From Colius striatus (taxonomy: Eukaryota > Chordata > Aves > Coliiformes > Coliidae): DNA of 64,000 nucleotides. Below the pieces are notes generated by a model. It was not told the origin of the DNA, did not search any database, and was given only the letters and a program-made list of their open reading frames with translations. A program made the translations under genes and the position numbers. The DNA is taken from contig NC_084759.1 in the NCBI RefSeq assembly GCF_028858725.1, forward strand, positions 87,774,944-87,838,943, given 5' to 3'. How positions within the stretch are numbered: position 1 is the first letter of the stretch; each line of letters opens with the position of its first letter. This document shows positions 1 to 10,712 of the stretch, piece after piece.

Positions 1-3000
1 CAGCATCCAATACTGAGAATCCCAAGGGGCAGAGGCAACCCATCTGATTTCATTTTTCCCTCCAAGTACCTCTGCCTGGGAGCTTTCCACATTCGTTTTC
101 CTCTGCCCGAGCCTACCGCACTGCACAAATCCGCAAGCACCATTCTGCCTCCACAGACTTTTGGTTTGCATCTCTTTTTTTTTTTTTTTTTTCTTTTTTG
201 CACTATGTCCCATGGCAGGAAGGTAATAACTGACCAGGGCAAAGGACATGTTTACTGTCTCCGTCTTTCACTTGTTCAGGTATACACACAGCCAAATGAG
301 AAAAGCAAAGCAGTGGATGTCCATGCAAAGGGACGTCGGCACCTCACTCCGGTGCTGAAGATGGGCTCTAAAGGGTTTGCACATCACATCATCTACTTCC
401 ACACATAGGAACTGCTTAAACTTTTTCCCTGTGACCTCATCCTCCAAGACTAGGGTTTTAACATACTGGGCTGTATTTTTTCCCAGCTACGGCTTAAACA
501 GGCAGTGTCTTCCTCTTAGAAAATTAGATAAATGGGTAAAATCACACTCCTCGACCCAGAAATTCACAGCTTGTAGAATTTATTCAATCTTTCACACTCG
601 GGTATGATTTTCAATACCGCTAGAAGAGCTTTGTTTATGAAGTGACATGCGATCATCACGTGCCCATATCGATGCATGTGTCCGTGCCAATAGCTTAAAT
701 CACTTGATCTCTGAACAATCCTATGACTCATGACACATGCATCCCATAATTTATCATGTTTGTGCTATGGAAATGCACCGGAGCAGCATCGCCTCAGCAA
801 CATTTACGAGTCACCTTGGCAACAAAGCAGCTCTCAGAATGCCCAGCAAAACCTAAATGAGACGGGAGAGAATTAAAGCACTTCTACTTTACTCCCAGGC
901 TTTAATTGCTTGTTAATTAGCTACCACTGCTACCCCCCTTAAATTGGACCTTTTTTAAAATTAAAAAAGAACCACAAGAAACAAAATGAAACAAGCAAAG
1001 AAAACACCTTTTTCACTCTTTTCCAGAAGGCACGAAGAAGCTTAAAAAGACTCTCAGTACAGCAAAGCCACACACTGCCGAGTCAGAGGAAAAGTTGAAG
1101 GAATCGGATGTTGTGTGCCTTTGCTTCCAAAAAACTCTGCGCACGTGCTACACAGCTAGGAAAACTGGCGAGCCTCAAGGCAGGATAAAAAAAGGAGCTT
1201 CCACCCCACCGGATGCCTCTGTAAGCATCGTCTGCCCATTATTCGGCCTTTTGTTGTTGTTATTGCCATTGCACTGGTAGATTTAGAGGAGTCACGAGTG
1301 CAAGCAGGTGCCAGGGCCCCAAGCAGCTCCTGCGCTCCACGCTGGGCACGGCTGCAGCCCTGCGAGCCAGCTCCGTGCCACAAGACGCTTTCGCTTGTGG
1401 CTTTGCTCTTCCCCACCAACACCAGGCAGGCAAAGGGACCGCGGCAGGGGGCTGGGCCTAACAGTTGGCCAGCTTTGCTCCTGAACTCCCTTCTCACACA
1501 CATAAAGGCACGTGGCTTTGCTCTTAGCCAGCATCGGACATACGCTTTGCAAAGTGAGGTGAAACACCTTTCTGGCATCAAGATAGCCTGCAGGAGGCAG
1601 AAAGGAAAATGGAGGAGAGCTTTAAAGCCAAAAGCACCAACAGCGTGCTTAGGAATTGGAGGGAATAATAAGGCAAGAGATAAGTAGCCCTGGCTTTCGC
1701 TGGCGATAAACGAAGGGGAAGAGCAAGCAGAGGACATCACCCCTTTGCCAGTCACTTGGCAAGAGATGCATCAAGCCCCACCAGAGCCCAAGCCACTACA
1801 CTAAAGGCATCCAAGAAGCGTGAAACTCCTGATTTATCAGCTGCTATCCCAAGGGGCAGGAGGTGAACCACCGCCATAAAAAACTTTTACAGAGACCTGA
1901 ATCTGTACCGGTAAGTATTTGCTGCTGCTCAGAAGAGGAGCTCTCTTAAAACAGAACAGATCTGCGCTTTTAGGAATCTAGACATTTGTCCGAGCCCTGA
2001 AATAGCCTGTTAAGCCAGAGCTAACCAGTAGTGAAGAGGAACAAACTAATGTAAGACTGAATATGCTTTCCCGGCTTCCAACAGTTATTTAATAGTCTCA
2101 AACACATTTTAGCCTTCAGATTTAAGTGCTGGAGACCTTGCTAAATGATGAATTTAAGGACACGATGTACCACAGGTCTTTTGCAAGGATTAGGGGGAGG
2201 TGGGCTCTTTCAGTAAACCATGAAGCTCTTAACACTCTCCCTCTGGCAGCACTCTCCATACCAAGCAGCATGCCCCACACCCCTAAAAGGCTCTCTCTCC
2301 CTCCCTTGTGCCCATCCCTGAGCCCACAGACCACCATCCCCCTCTATCCCGCTGGACCCTTCTTGCCATGTAGCCAGAACAAGTGGTCAGGACCCCACTG
2401 CAGCCAGCACATCCAGGGTGGGATTAAACAGAGGACATCACCGAGACACCCTCTGAGGAATAGCAAGGGAGGCTGCAAGAGGGAGAGTCAGGGTGGCAGC
2501 CTGTCCAGCTCTCGGCTTTAGTACGAGGACCACAAAAGGCAACAGTGCCCCCCTCTCCAAAGCTACCCCAGTACAGCTTGCAGAAGGGAAACCCTGCTCT
2601 GCTTCCAGGGGCTCAGCCTGCCTCTCCCCACCCTGGCACCTTCTCTGCTTCCACAATTAAAACTTTCCCTTGCTATTTTGCCAGGCCAATTTTTGTTGAG
2701 GCTGTTATTTCAGTGACAGCAATACCACAGTAACTTGATTTAGGTGAGTAACCGCGCAAGTACGATTGACCAGCATGCTCTCTGACAAATGCATTAACCA
2801 AAGACCAGAACAATAATTCAAAGTTATTAAATTGCCTCAACAAAATTTTCTACTGGCCCTACTCATGAATCTCCACCCACGGAAGGGCACACTTAACCAC
2901 CGAGTCACACAGCGTATACGTGCGCGCACACGCATGATGCAGTCTGCAGTGTGTTTCCTCTTCTTTTGTAATGCGTTCAGCATAGATTTTTTTTTTTTTT

Positions 3001-3924
3001 CCTGAGTTGTTCAAGACAAAGTAGCAGCAGGAGGAACTGACCCATTCTTCATTATATAGGTAAAAGAAAAAAAGATGGGAAATTGATGGAAGTCACACGC
3101 TTACCGAGTTTCGGGAAAAAAAGAAAAAAAAGTGGCTTTTCTTGCACATGGTAAAAAAATCCCCTGATAACATTTAATTATTTATTTTAAAATTGATCTT
3201 ACTTTTAGGACAATGTAGTTAATCTTACTTTTAGGACAATTTGGCTAGAATGCATTTTCCATAGTACTCTGGCACTGTGCCACAGCCTAGAGGGATCAGC
3301 CAGCCCCATGGGGAATTTCACAGCCCCCCGCCTGCTCATGAGGACCTGTGCCAGCCAGCCACACACACACCCCCACAGGCACTGCAGCAAGAAGTCACTC
3401 AGGCAAAGTAGCTTCTCATTGTTCAGAGTCTTCCAGCCAGCTCTTATGGATAAGCCAGCCCAGCAGATCATGTCCTTTCCCGCTCCCCAACATCCTTCTG
3501 TCCTCCTGAAAGCTGCAGTATTGGCACTACAGCAACTTCAGGAAGCTGAATCACTTCTTGCCTCTCATTCTTCCCCCACCTTCTTTCTGCATTTAAAATA
3601 TAACCTCGGACCTTTGCTTTCACCACTTGATATGGTATCCCATCTATGGAAAGGACAATCTCTTTAAGACGGTCACTTTAGCGACAGTTAACTGTCTCCC
3701 GAAAAGCAGGTACAACCATAACCAGTAACTTGCAGACCCCGAAACAAGCAGAGGGAGCACCAGCTGCGGCAGCTCCGTGCTTGCAGAAGCTGAGGTCAGC
3801 GACTTGAAGCAGCAGCAGCACCGCGAGAGCGCAAAGATTACACAGCCCGTGTAGCTTTGCTGAGAGCTGCCGCGGCAGAGAGGAGACGCGTACGCGCTTT
3901 GGAAAGCCATCTAAATTCGCTTAC
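1..3924 (-). other. BCOR: BCOR intron 6 (partial)
   Basis: The DNA downstream of exon 6 has no open frame resembling the next BCOR exon. It is AT-rich with an 18-base T tract at 175-192, a T run near 2987-3000 and a perfect 19-base direct repeat (3196-3214 and 3222-3240). No transposon is recognised. The short open frames on both strands have no similarity to anything I know. Confidence 0.8.
3196..3240. repeat. Perfect 19-bp direct repeat, period 26
   Basis: The 19-mer atcttacttttaggacaat occurs at 3196-3214 and again at 3222-3240, separated by seven bases. It lies inside BCOR intron 6. The cause is probably a small local tandem duplication; I know of no function. Confidence 0.9.
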
Positions 3925-4108
3925 ATCTGTCATTGTCATTTTGGTCAGCAATGGCATCTTCCAGAGCGACAGACTTTGGCTTCTTTTCACTGTTTCCTTT
4001 CAAGTTTTCCCAGTCTGCCTGGCTGAATCTGCAGACCTCTGAGTCTTTGGTAGCTGTTTGGCCTTCTCTCTCTTTCATCTCCAACTCTGAGAAGCGCATC
4101 ATTGCACG
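3925..4108 (-). CDS. BCOR: BCOR exon 6
   Basis: This 184-base exon encodes residues 1017-1077 plus one base of the next codon. It opens [16 protein letters not shown] and includes [15 protein letters not shown], colinear with mammalian BCOR ([17 protein letters not shown] and KKPKSVTLEEAIADQ). The acceptor is ctctttctag (AG at 4110-4109). The donor is AGAT|gtaagc at 3925/3924; the leftover T would complete a cysteine codon in the next exon, as in mammals. KKPKS is a short basic patch that may help nuclear import, which is inference. The region is part of the conserved stretch between the BCL6-binding segment and the ankyrin repeats. This is the last BCOR exon in the window. Confidence 0.96.
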
Positions 4109-4590
4109 CTAGAAAGAGAATTGATATGAAAAAAAAAAGGTCTTGCGATAAAAGCTACTTAATTTTCCTTACCTTACATGAAAGCATTTCCAAAGAAAAA
4201 TCATCTCAAAACCAAGGTTTCAGATAGACAGCTAACATACGAGTTTAACACGCCTGACTTGTAAAACAGTGTTCTAGCATCTAGACGCAAATAGTCACAT
4301 AATTCTTTCACATATAAGTATATATATATATAAAAAATATATATAAACATACACTGTATATAAAACAAAAACATTCTGTTTTGGAGGTAAAAAGAGACAA
4401 AAACATAAGGAAGATAATAAAAAAAAAAAAAAGAAAAACTAAAAAAAAAAAGAAAAATAAAAAAATAACACAGAACTGTACAACGAATAAAAACGACCAT
4501 GGCCCACAAACTTCCCTTCGTGTATTTGGAAATGAAATTTAACTCAAAGGTTTATGTAAGAGTCTAGTAATAAAAATTTGAAGAACTGAC
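4109..4590 (-). other. BCOR: BCOR intron 5 with (TA)n and A-rich runs
   Basis: This is the intron between the cassette exon and exon 6, 482 bases and strongly AT-rich. It holds an imperfect TA repeat around 4318-4346 and A-rich runs at about 4420-4465, which are T tracts on the transcribed strand. Long U-rich tracts near a cassette exon can bind TIA1 or PTB-type splicing factors; that role is inference. Confidence 0.85.
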
Positions 4591-4644
4591 CTCACAGTAA
4601 GCAGCAGGTAGACATAAAATACTGTCCTCTTGTAATCCTTCCAT
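4591..4644 (-). CDS. BCOR: BCOR exon 5, 18-codon cassette exon
   Basis: Fifty-four bases encode exactly MEGLQEDSILCLPAAYCE (residues 999-1016), which matches the mammalian segment. The acceptor is ttacatag (AG at 4646-4645) and the donor is GAG|gtcagt from 4590 downward. Both junctions are phase 0, so skipping the exon keeps the frame. From memory, human BCOR isoforms differ by loss of just this 18-residue segment, so it is probably alternatively spliced here too. The acceptor has a weak pyrimidine tract interrupted by A, and the donor departs from consensus at +3/+4 (gtcagt), both typical of regulated exons. Confidence 0.93.
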
Positions 4645-5350
4645 CTATGTAATTAAAATGGGCACTCAATGGATCATTTAGATAATTTCATCCATTTTTA
4701 TAAGCATAAACCAATTCTTTTCTTAACAACGCAAAACAATTTGGCTTAACTCATCCCTTCATTAAAAGTAAAATACCTTAAGGATATTCCTACACAATAT
4801 CTGTCTGTCATCCCTCAGCATCGACCTCAACACCGCTCCTACTCTTCCCTACGCGTTCGCTTGGCGCAAACGTTGCCTGAGACCCGCTAATAGATGGCTG
4901 CGACTCCTCTCCATCAAATAGTACGTTTGGCATACTAATGGCAACTCCTGGGCACGCTTTGCTAGCCGGCACTACAGGCCAGCTGGGACATCACAGCCAT
5001 CGCTCGCGCCAAGGTAACATGCACGCCTGTCCAACTCCCCTCCGTTAACTGCACAAACATTTCATACGAGCAAAATTAGCGACTTTAGCAGATCTTAGCA
5101 AAGCTTACTAGCGCGTGCGTACATACGTAAAAGCCATACATGCCATTCCTCACACCGCCTCGCTCTCATTTAACGAACTTAACTCTGCTATTTAAAACCA
5201 CTTCTGACGAGTACGCCCGAACCGAGAAAAAAAACACATCTGATTTCCCCACCTGCGTTGCTTCTCTCAACTTTTAATATTTGACTGCGACTCGCAACAG
5301 AGAAATAACGACAAAAAAAGCGCGGTGGCCGTCGGAGCGCGCGGACTCAC
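4645..5350 (-). other. BCOR: BCOR intron 4
   Basis: This 706-base intron separates exon 4 from the cassette exon. No repeat or RNA gene is seen. The open frame of exon 4 runs into it and stops at 5267, which has no meaning for the protein because the donor at 5350 is strong. Confidence 0.85.
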
Positions 5351-8179
5351 CTGCAAGGCCCGCTGCTCCCGGCTGAGCTGGCTGGAGTCCGCGTACAGCT
5401 CGGTTGTCACGCACTTGAATCGGTCACCTACGTAACCGGCAGAGTTTGCGATCCTCTTGGCCAGCTTCGAGGGCTTGGGTTTCAGTATTTTGCCATCGGC
5501 AGATTCCGCGTCGTCGGCTCCGTCTTTGGTATAGGTCTGGCCGGCATCGATGCTGGGCGGCGCGGTCCCCATGCAGAATGGTTTCGCATCCTCCTGCACC
5601 TTGCCAAAAGCCAGAGCCGGAGCATCGCTCTCGTGAGCGCTTTCCAAGAAAGCGGGTGAAGGTTGGACCGGCGGTCTCTCTTTAGGCTGGCTCACGGATA
5701 AATCTTCTTTCCTTAAGGCAAAAACCGATGAACCCTGGGCTTGCTTGAAATTATAGGTTTCGTGAAGATCGTTATTTCTTCCAAACTCCTCTCTCATTAC
5801 AATAAAATCTCTGTGCTGCGACGCCTGCTCTACCTTGTGCTTTGTAGGGTCATTAGCCTGATTACTGCTTTCCGGAGCAAAGCTGGCTTTCGCTACGTTT
5901 GCTTCACTTTTAACCTCTTGCTCCTCTCGCAGGAGATCCGGGAAGAGGTGTTTGTCACTTTTGGATGAGTTTTTACTGTGGCCAGAGCTCTGGTGCAATT
6001 TCATACCCTTGTCACCGGGTACTTCAAAATGCATCTTCCCACTGCTCTCCAGGAGCTCCGGCAACCGTCCCCGCAGAGCTGGGTCCTCGTAACGGACCCT
6101 CTCGTGAGACCGTGACCTCCTTTCTGCCTTCTCCTCCTTACTCATCTCCAAAGCTGGGTGCTGCAGCAGCATGGGGTGCACCATCCCCATCCCCAGTGCG
6201 TCCTGGTAGGTCATGAACTCCCCTCGCCCCGTCGGCAGGCTGTAGGGGAGGCCAGGTTTGGGAGCCAGGTGGCCAGGGTAGAGGCTGCCATTGGGCAGCA
6301 AAACAGGGTGCGGATACACGTGTCCTTTCCCATGGAGGGGGAGAGGGCTGATGGCTATCCCCTCCGGCACCGGGTATGGGAGGTAACTCCTGGGATAGGG
6401 CAGGGGTGGGGAGCGAAACGCCTCGTTGGGTGGCAGGAAGATGGGGCTGGAGGCCAGGGCAGTCTCACTCGCTTTGAAGTTGGCTTCCTGGCTGCAGGAT
6501 TTGGGCACCTTACTGCTGTGTTTCGCAGGGGTGGAGACGGGCTGCCCGACATGCTGTATGACCGAGGCAGTGCTCTCCGCCGAGCTCCTGGCCGTCTTGG
6601 CGCAATCCACGTTGGCGTTGGGAGCCGGCGATGCCGACGCTGGCCTCCCCCCTGTCGACATCGTCCCCGAAACGCTGCCAACCACTGCCTCCGTGCCTCC
6701 CATCCTGGGGCAGGAGGAGCTCCGCTGCTGCGGGATCACCCAGTCCAGTGCCTTGTTTTTTAGCTGGACACTCTTCCCAGCCTCCTCACCAGGGCTGGGA
6801 CCGGGAACGATCCAGGAGGATGGCGCCGTGCTGATAATTTCAGGCCTGTAGATGGGGCAGCCATTCCCAGGAGAAACAGTCTCCTTCTGAAGGATGTCGC
6901 TGCCAGACAAGTGCGTCCCTCCCGCCGCCCTGCCGTGTACCAGCACCGTCGGCGTCATTTTCTTACCATGGTCTGACTTGCTGGCAGTTTCCGCATCAAC
7001 GACTTTCGCTGACAAGTCCAGCGGTTTGTCGGTGACGTCTTTGGTTGGGGTCTGCTTTTCCAGGAGTGGGGGGGACCTGCCATCTTTCCGGTCATGCCCA
7101 GCCTTCCGCACGTGCGGGGCAGCTGGCGGGGGCACCTCTCCAGCATCGCTGCCCTTGGGAAGCTTCCCGTTGGAGAGGCGGGAGGGCGGGAATTCGCCAC
7201 CAACGTTCACGTAGGGCTTTGGGAGGGTAACAGCAGAGGAGGGAGAGGTGGTGATCCTGGGAAAGTGTTTGTGGAAATCAGTGTAGGCGTCCCCAACCTG
7301 GGCGGGCAAGGGGAGCCGGGGGGATGGCCGGGGCGAGTGCGGCAAGAGGAGCGCGGGGTCCGCCGGTATGTTGGCTGGGGTCGGCTTGGTGGCGGGGACC
7401 CGGGGCTGCTTGCTGCTCTGGATATGGGGGTAGGCGTGCGTGTCAACGGGATTGCCGGGGCTGACGCCCATCTTCCACGACAAGCTCTTGTCCGGGCAGT
7501 GCACCAAAGGCGGGATGGCTGGCGAAGCAGAAGCAGTCGAGAGCCTCATGGGCGACGCCAGCGATGAAGGGATGTGAGGGGCAACGTAGTGGGAGGGAGG
7601 CAGGTATAAAAAACGTTCACCGTTTGTACATACGGGCGAGTAAGCCAGGTGCTGCGGTAAGCTGTAGGTAGACTGCTGAGGTAGCAATGTCTTGTACATG
7701 TTCAATGAATACTTATTTGGTGAGTCGAGGAAAGGGTATATGGTGGGCGTCGCGCCCTCCATATAGGGGTTTACCCAGGGGAGCCTTAGGTAACTAGCAC
7801 CATTGACGCCGAGGGGACTCTGCTTGTCACCCCCAGCTCGGTCCAAACCCAGCGTCTCCCCTGTCGGGACAGAGTTTTTTTGTATTCCAGGTGGCGTTTT
7901 GTATATAGCGCTGAAGCCGTTTGGGGCTTTTCCAGAGACGGCTGCGTTTTCTACCACTTCGGGGGGATTAGACTTAAACTGTATCTCTGGATTTCTTTCG
8001 GGAGTAAATCCAAGCCCAGCTATTGAACTCGTGGCATCCCGCGATTTTTCCGAACTGAGTCCGCACAAGCTGGAGTAGACAATACTACTGGGGACTCTGA
8101 GTCCTTCTCGCATGAGTCCGGACCTGTCCATACTCAGAGCTGCGAGACCGTCAATGCGATGTGTGGTAGTCGCATCCAC
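5351..8179 (-). CDS. BCOR: BCOR exon 4 (large central exon)
   Basis: This exon encodes residues 56-998 without interruption. The first codon is GTG (valine 56), not a start: the acceptor tgtaaag lies directly before it. The donor is CAG|gtgag at 5351/5350; the open frame runs 27 codons into the intron, and that tail is not protein. Visible motifs are PLDLS at about residues 441-445, the canonical CtBP-binding form; [17 protein letters not shown] at 500-516, the BCL6-binding segment mapped in human BCOR at nearly the same residues; a basic stretch [16 protein letters not shown] at about 736-751; and the very conserved [18 protein letters not shown] and [15 protein letters not shown] near the end. 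The rest is rich in proline and serine and probably disordered. Length and order match mammalian BCOR closely, so the BCL6 corepressor role should be kept. Confidence 0.98.
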
Positions 8180-9076
8180 CTTTACAGAACAAGAAGTACG
8201 TTACTTTCACGTTTCACTAACATGACTACCAATCAAGCAACAAACATATCAGCATTCTGGAAGAGAAACAATACCCAAGCAAACACAGTTAGCTGTGAAA
8301 ACATACAGAGGCTGAACGTGCTGGAAAATGGGAGAACGGGAACATTTTGAGCAATGTATATCCCTAAAAACGTCAACACAAATTTCTCTGCATCCAAAAT
8401 TCACCTACTACAAGCAAAGGTGTGAGGGGCCCATAGCTCAAGCAGCCAGAAGTGGCTCAGAGACGATGTTCAGTGCCACCACTCCCGTGCAGCAATCAAC
8501 TCCTCAGTCCTTGCCCTGCCAGAGCAAGAGGATGTGGGCTGTGGCACAGAGAGCAAGAAGAGAAGGATGGAGAGCCTCTCCTCCTCCAGGACCGCTCCCT
8601 CTGCTGCAACTCTGCTCTGGAGCTCACCACCACCATACAATTCATGGGGAGTGGCATCTAACAATGCAGCACAAAGACAGGACTGACGTCAAATTTCTTC
8701 CTCATTTGCTGCTCCCCACACCAACTTTGCTGAAATGCTGAGGGTACTTAATGCCTGCAAGAACTACTCCTGTCAGACATGCGAGTAGGCCACATGACAT
8801 TATCCTTAGCAGAGCAAAACTCAGAATATCATGTCATACAACACCAATCACACCACAAAGTCAGACTCTAGAGATTAATGAGAGAAATAGACAAAAGCCC
8901 CATTCCACTGTTTCACAGAAACAATTTGCATGTGCCCAAGCCCAGCTAGAGCTGCAACGGGGAAGTGTTTTAATAGTTTTCTCCAAATGCATCACGTAAG
9001 AACACTCAGAGGCAGGAGTCGGGGTGGGGAGGACAGGCATGGCTTCGGTTGTAGCATTAAGCTATTAACTTCTTAC
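8180..9076 (-). other. BCOR: BCOR intron 3
   Basis: This 897-base intron lies between exons 3 and 4. It contains one perfect POU octamer (reverse form, 8924-8931) and no recognisable repeat or gene. Confidence 0.85.
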
Positions 9077-9155
9077 CACACTGTGACTCAGGTGATTTTC
9101 TTCCCTCAACTCCAGTCTGCTTTTCGGTGCATCGCCATCGTTAACGGGAATTTTC
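9077..9155 (-). CDS. BCOR: BCOR exon 3
   Basis: This 79-base exon completes arginine 29 and encodes residues 30-55. It begins [19 protein letters not shown], against KILVNDGDASKARLELREE in mammals, and ends LSHSV, joining [11 protein letters not shown] of exon 4. The acceptor is a T-rich tract ending taacag (AG at 9157-9156), and the donor is GTG|gtaaga from 9076 downward. Phase 2 enters and phase 0 leaves, matching both neighbours. Compared with mammalian BCOR it has conservative changes only, such as SHS for NHN near the end. It is too short to be noticed as an open frame and was found by reverse-complement search. Confidence 0.95.
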
Positions 9156-10579
9156 CTGTTAAAAAACGGAAACTTACTACTTGAACAAAATCCTGCACAT
9201 CTCAGATCAGCACAAGATTATATCACCTGCATATTTTTTTTCCCCTAGAGAAGTCCCATACGATACCATATTTATCCTATTGCATACCTATGCATAGCAA
9301 CTACTTGAAAGCAAGGACCGTTTGAGAATAATCTGAGAGCAATCTCTTCCAATACAGGTGATTTTTGACAATGTTTTCTCTTTAGCCCCTTGTCCTTTTC
9401 TCTTTCCAAGGAGAGAATATTCAATTTCAAACATATCCTGCTTGCGTACTACCCATAAAAGCTGCCAAGGAGAAAACTAAAACACACACACTAATGTCAT
9501 AGGAACATCAGCTGTTCCATGCTAAAGAGAGAGCTACACATCTGTGCCATACCAGTGTGGCAATACTAGGACTTGGTATCACAGAAAGTTGTAGCAGAAG
9601 AAAAGTTTTAGCATTACCCAAAAGAACTCCTTTCAGTCACAAAGTGCTTAAAAGCACATCAACACTTTAAAGCAGAAATGAGATTTTCATGTATTTGTTT
9701 TTAAAAGATTCACCTTTCCCGCGAGTAGTATATAGAATTATTGCCCTTAAATAAAACTGGGAGGAAAGTGGGGAGGGAGGGTACAAAAGCAAAGTGAGGT
9801 GTTTGGCCATTTTCCTTCAGCTTATGTTTGCAAACAGTATTACCTGCAAAGACCAAAAACTTTCCCCAGCTTTTTCTGGGGCTTTTCACACAACAGTGAG
9901 AACATGGGCTCACAAGAGAAAATGCTAAAACCACACAAAATTGGCACAGAGAACCAGGGGCATATCTGCAGCTTCTGTTGTTGTTTTGCTTCTTAAAAAC
10001 CTGGGGTTTAAGGGAAGAGGACACCAGCTAGCGCTTGCATCACCCCACTGAAAACTACTAAAGACTCTAATTTCAGTCATTGAATGAATAATATTCAGCA
10101 GCAAAAAAAGCGGAGAGGATGAGAAATTCCCTTGTGGGAGACAGCAAGGCCGCCATTCTTATTTCACAGGACAAGCTGCTGGTCTGTAGGCAGGGAATGC
10201 CAAGTCGCAGGCAGGAGCCCCTCTGCCACAGAGAGCTGCCGCAAAGAACACGTGCACTATTTGGTTTAATTCCCCCTCACAAATACAAAATAATAAATTA
10301 ATTGTAAAAGCATGTTTAAAGGCTGCTTTGGGGAGTAATCTCTTTAAAGGGCGTCCCCGCTTCACTGACCCAGGTTGCTTGTTAAATAGTAAATCAGCCA
10401 CTGCTCCACCGCTCTCAAGCACGTCTTGTTTCTCCCACCCCTGCCCTCCCTCCAAGCTGGGCTGATCTCAATGCGAGGCAGCAGCTATCTGCTCCAGTAC
10501 TGGGGAAACGAGCAAACTCCGAGACCTCACACTGCAGAATTACAGTGTGGTTTAACTTGCCAGAAGCTTAAATATTTAC
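9156..10579 (-). other. BCOR: BCOR intron 2
   Basis: This 1424-base intron lies between exons 2 and 3. No open frame, transposon or RNA gene is supported. The open frames at 9710-10024 and 10159-10455 have no protein-like composition or similarity. Confidence 0.85.
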
Positions 10580-10665
10580 CTGTCTTCATTAATTCCACAC
10601 ATGCGGACCCTTTCATTGCTCATCCAGCTATGAACGTTGCCATACAGAGGAGTTGCTGAAAGCAT
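10580..10665 (-). CDS. BCOR: BCOR exon 2, coding part with the start codon
   Basis: The first coding exon gives residues 1-28 and the first two bases of codon 29. It opens with [15 protein letters not shown] and continues to [10 protein letters not shown], nearly identical to the N-terminus of mammalian BCOR, which fixes this ATG as the start. The base at -3 is G, an adequate Kozak context. The exon ends GACAG and is followed by the donor gtaaat (10579 downward). It is too short to stand out as an open reading frame and was found by searching for the known N-terminus. The split codon 29 (AG|G, arginine) is completed by exon 3. This segment is conserved in the family, but I know of no assigned domain in it. 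Confidence 0.96.
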
Positions 10666-10712
10666 GACGTCTTCTTAAAAATCAACGCTTTTCTTCACGG
10701 TTTTATATTCTA
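10666..10712 (-). other. BCOR: BCOR exon 2, 5' untranslated part and splice acceptor
   Basis: Forty-seven untranslated bases lie between the ATG and the acceptor. On the minus strand a pyrimidine tract of nearly 50 bases (plus-strand A/G run 10715-10757) ends in tag at 10715-10713, and the exon begins at 10712. An in-frame stop codon (TAA, 10677-10675) sits nine bases before the start codon, so the protein cannot extend upstream in this frame. This supports translation starting at 10665. Confidence 0.85.

Larger units (their letters stand above)
1..10712 (-). other. BCOR: BCOR gene, 5' portion (exons 2-6 and introns)
   Basis: This span holds the start codon and the N-terminal half of the BCL6 corepressor BCOR. 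BCOR is a nuclear scaffold that represses transcription, recruited by the BCL6 POZ domain, and is the defining subunit of the PRC1.1 Polycomb complex with PCGF1, RING1 and KDM2B. Five coding exons were placed from protein similarity plus AG/GT splice signals, and all junction phases agree: 2|1 between exons 2 and 3, then phase 0 three times, then phase 1 leaving the last exon. Exon lengths are 133 (86 coding), 79, 2829, 54 and 184 bases. The translated product runs to residue 1077. The later exons, with the ankyrin repeats and PUFD domain, are not in the window; I looked for the next exon in 1-3924 and did not find it. No frameshift or stop is seen, so this looks like a working gene. Confidence 0.96.

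Noticed and set aside
1-3924. Search for the next BCOR exon
   Set aside because: No frame in this interval resembles the expected continuation after exon 6. It must lie left of the window.
4318-4346. TA repeat considered as a TATA promoter
   Set aside because: It is a simple repeat inside a BCOR intron with A-rich flanks and no first-exon signals.
5267-5350. C-terminal 27-residue tail of the large BCOR frame
   Set aside because: It lies beyond a strong splice donor and does not match BCOR, so it is intron read-through.
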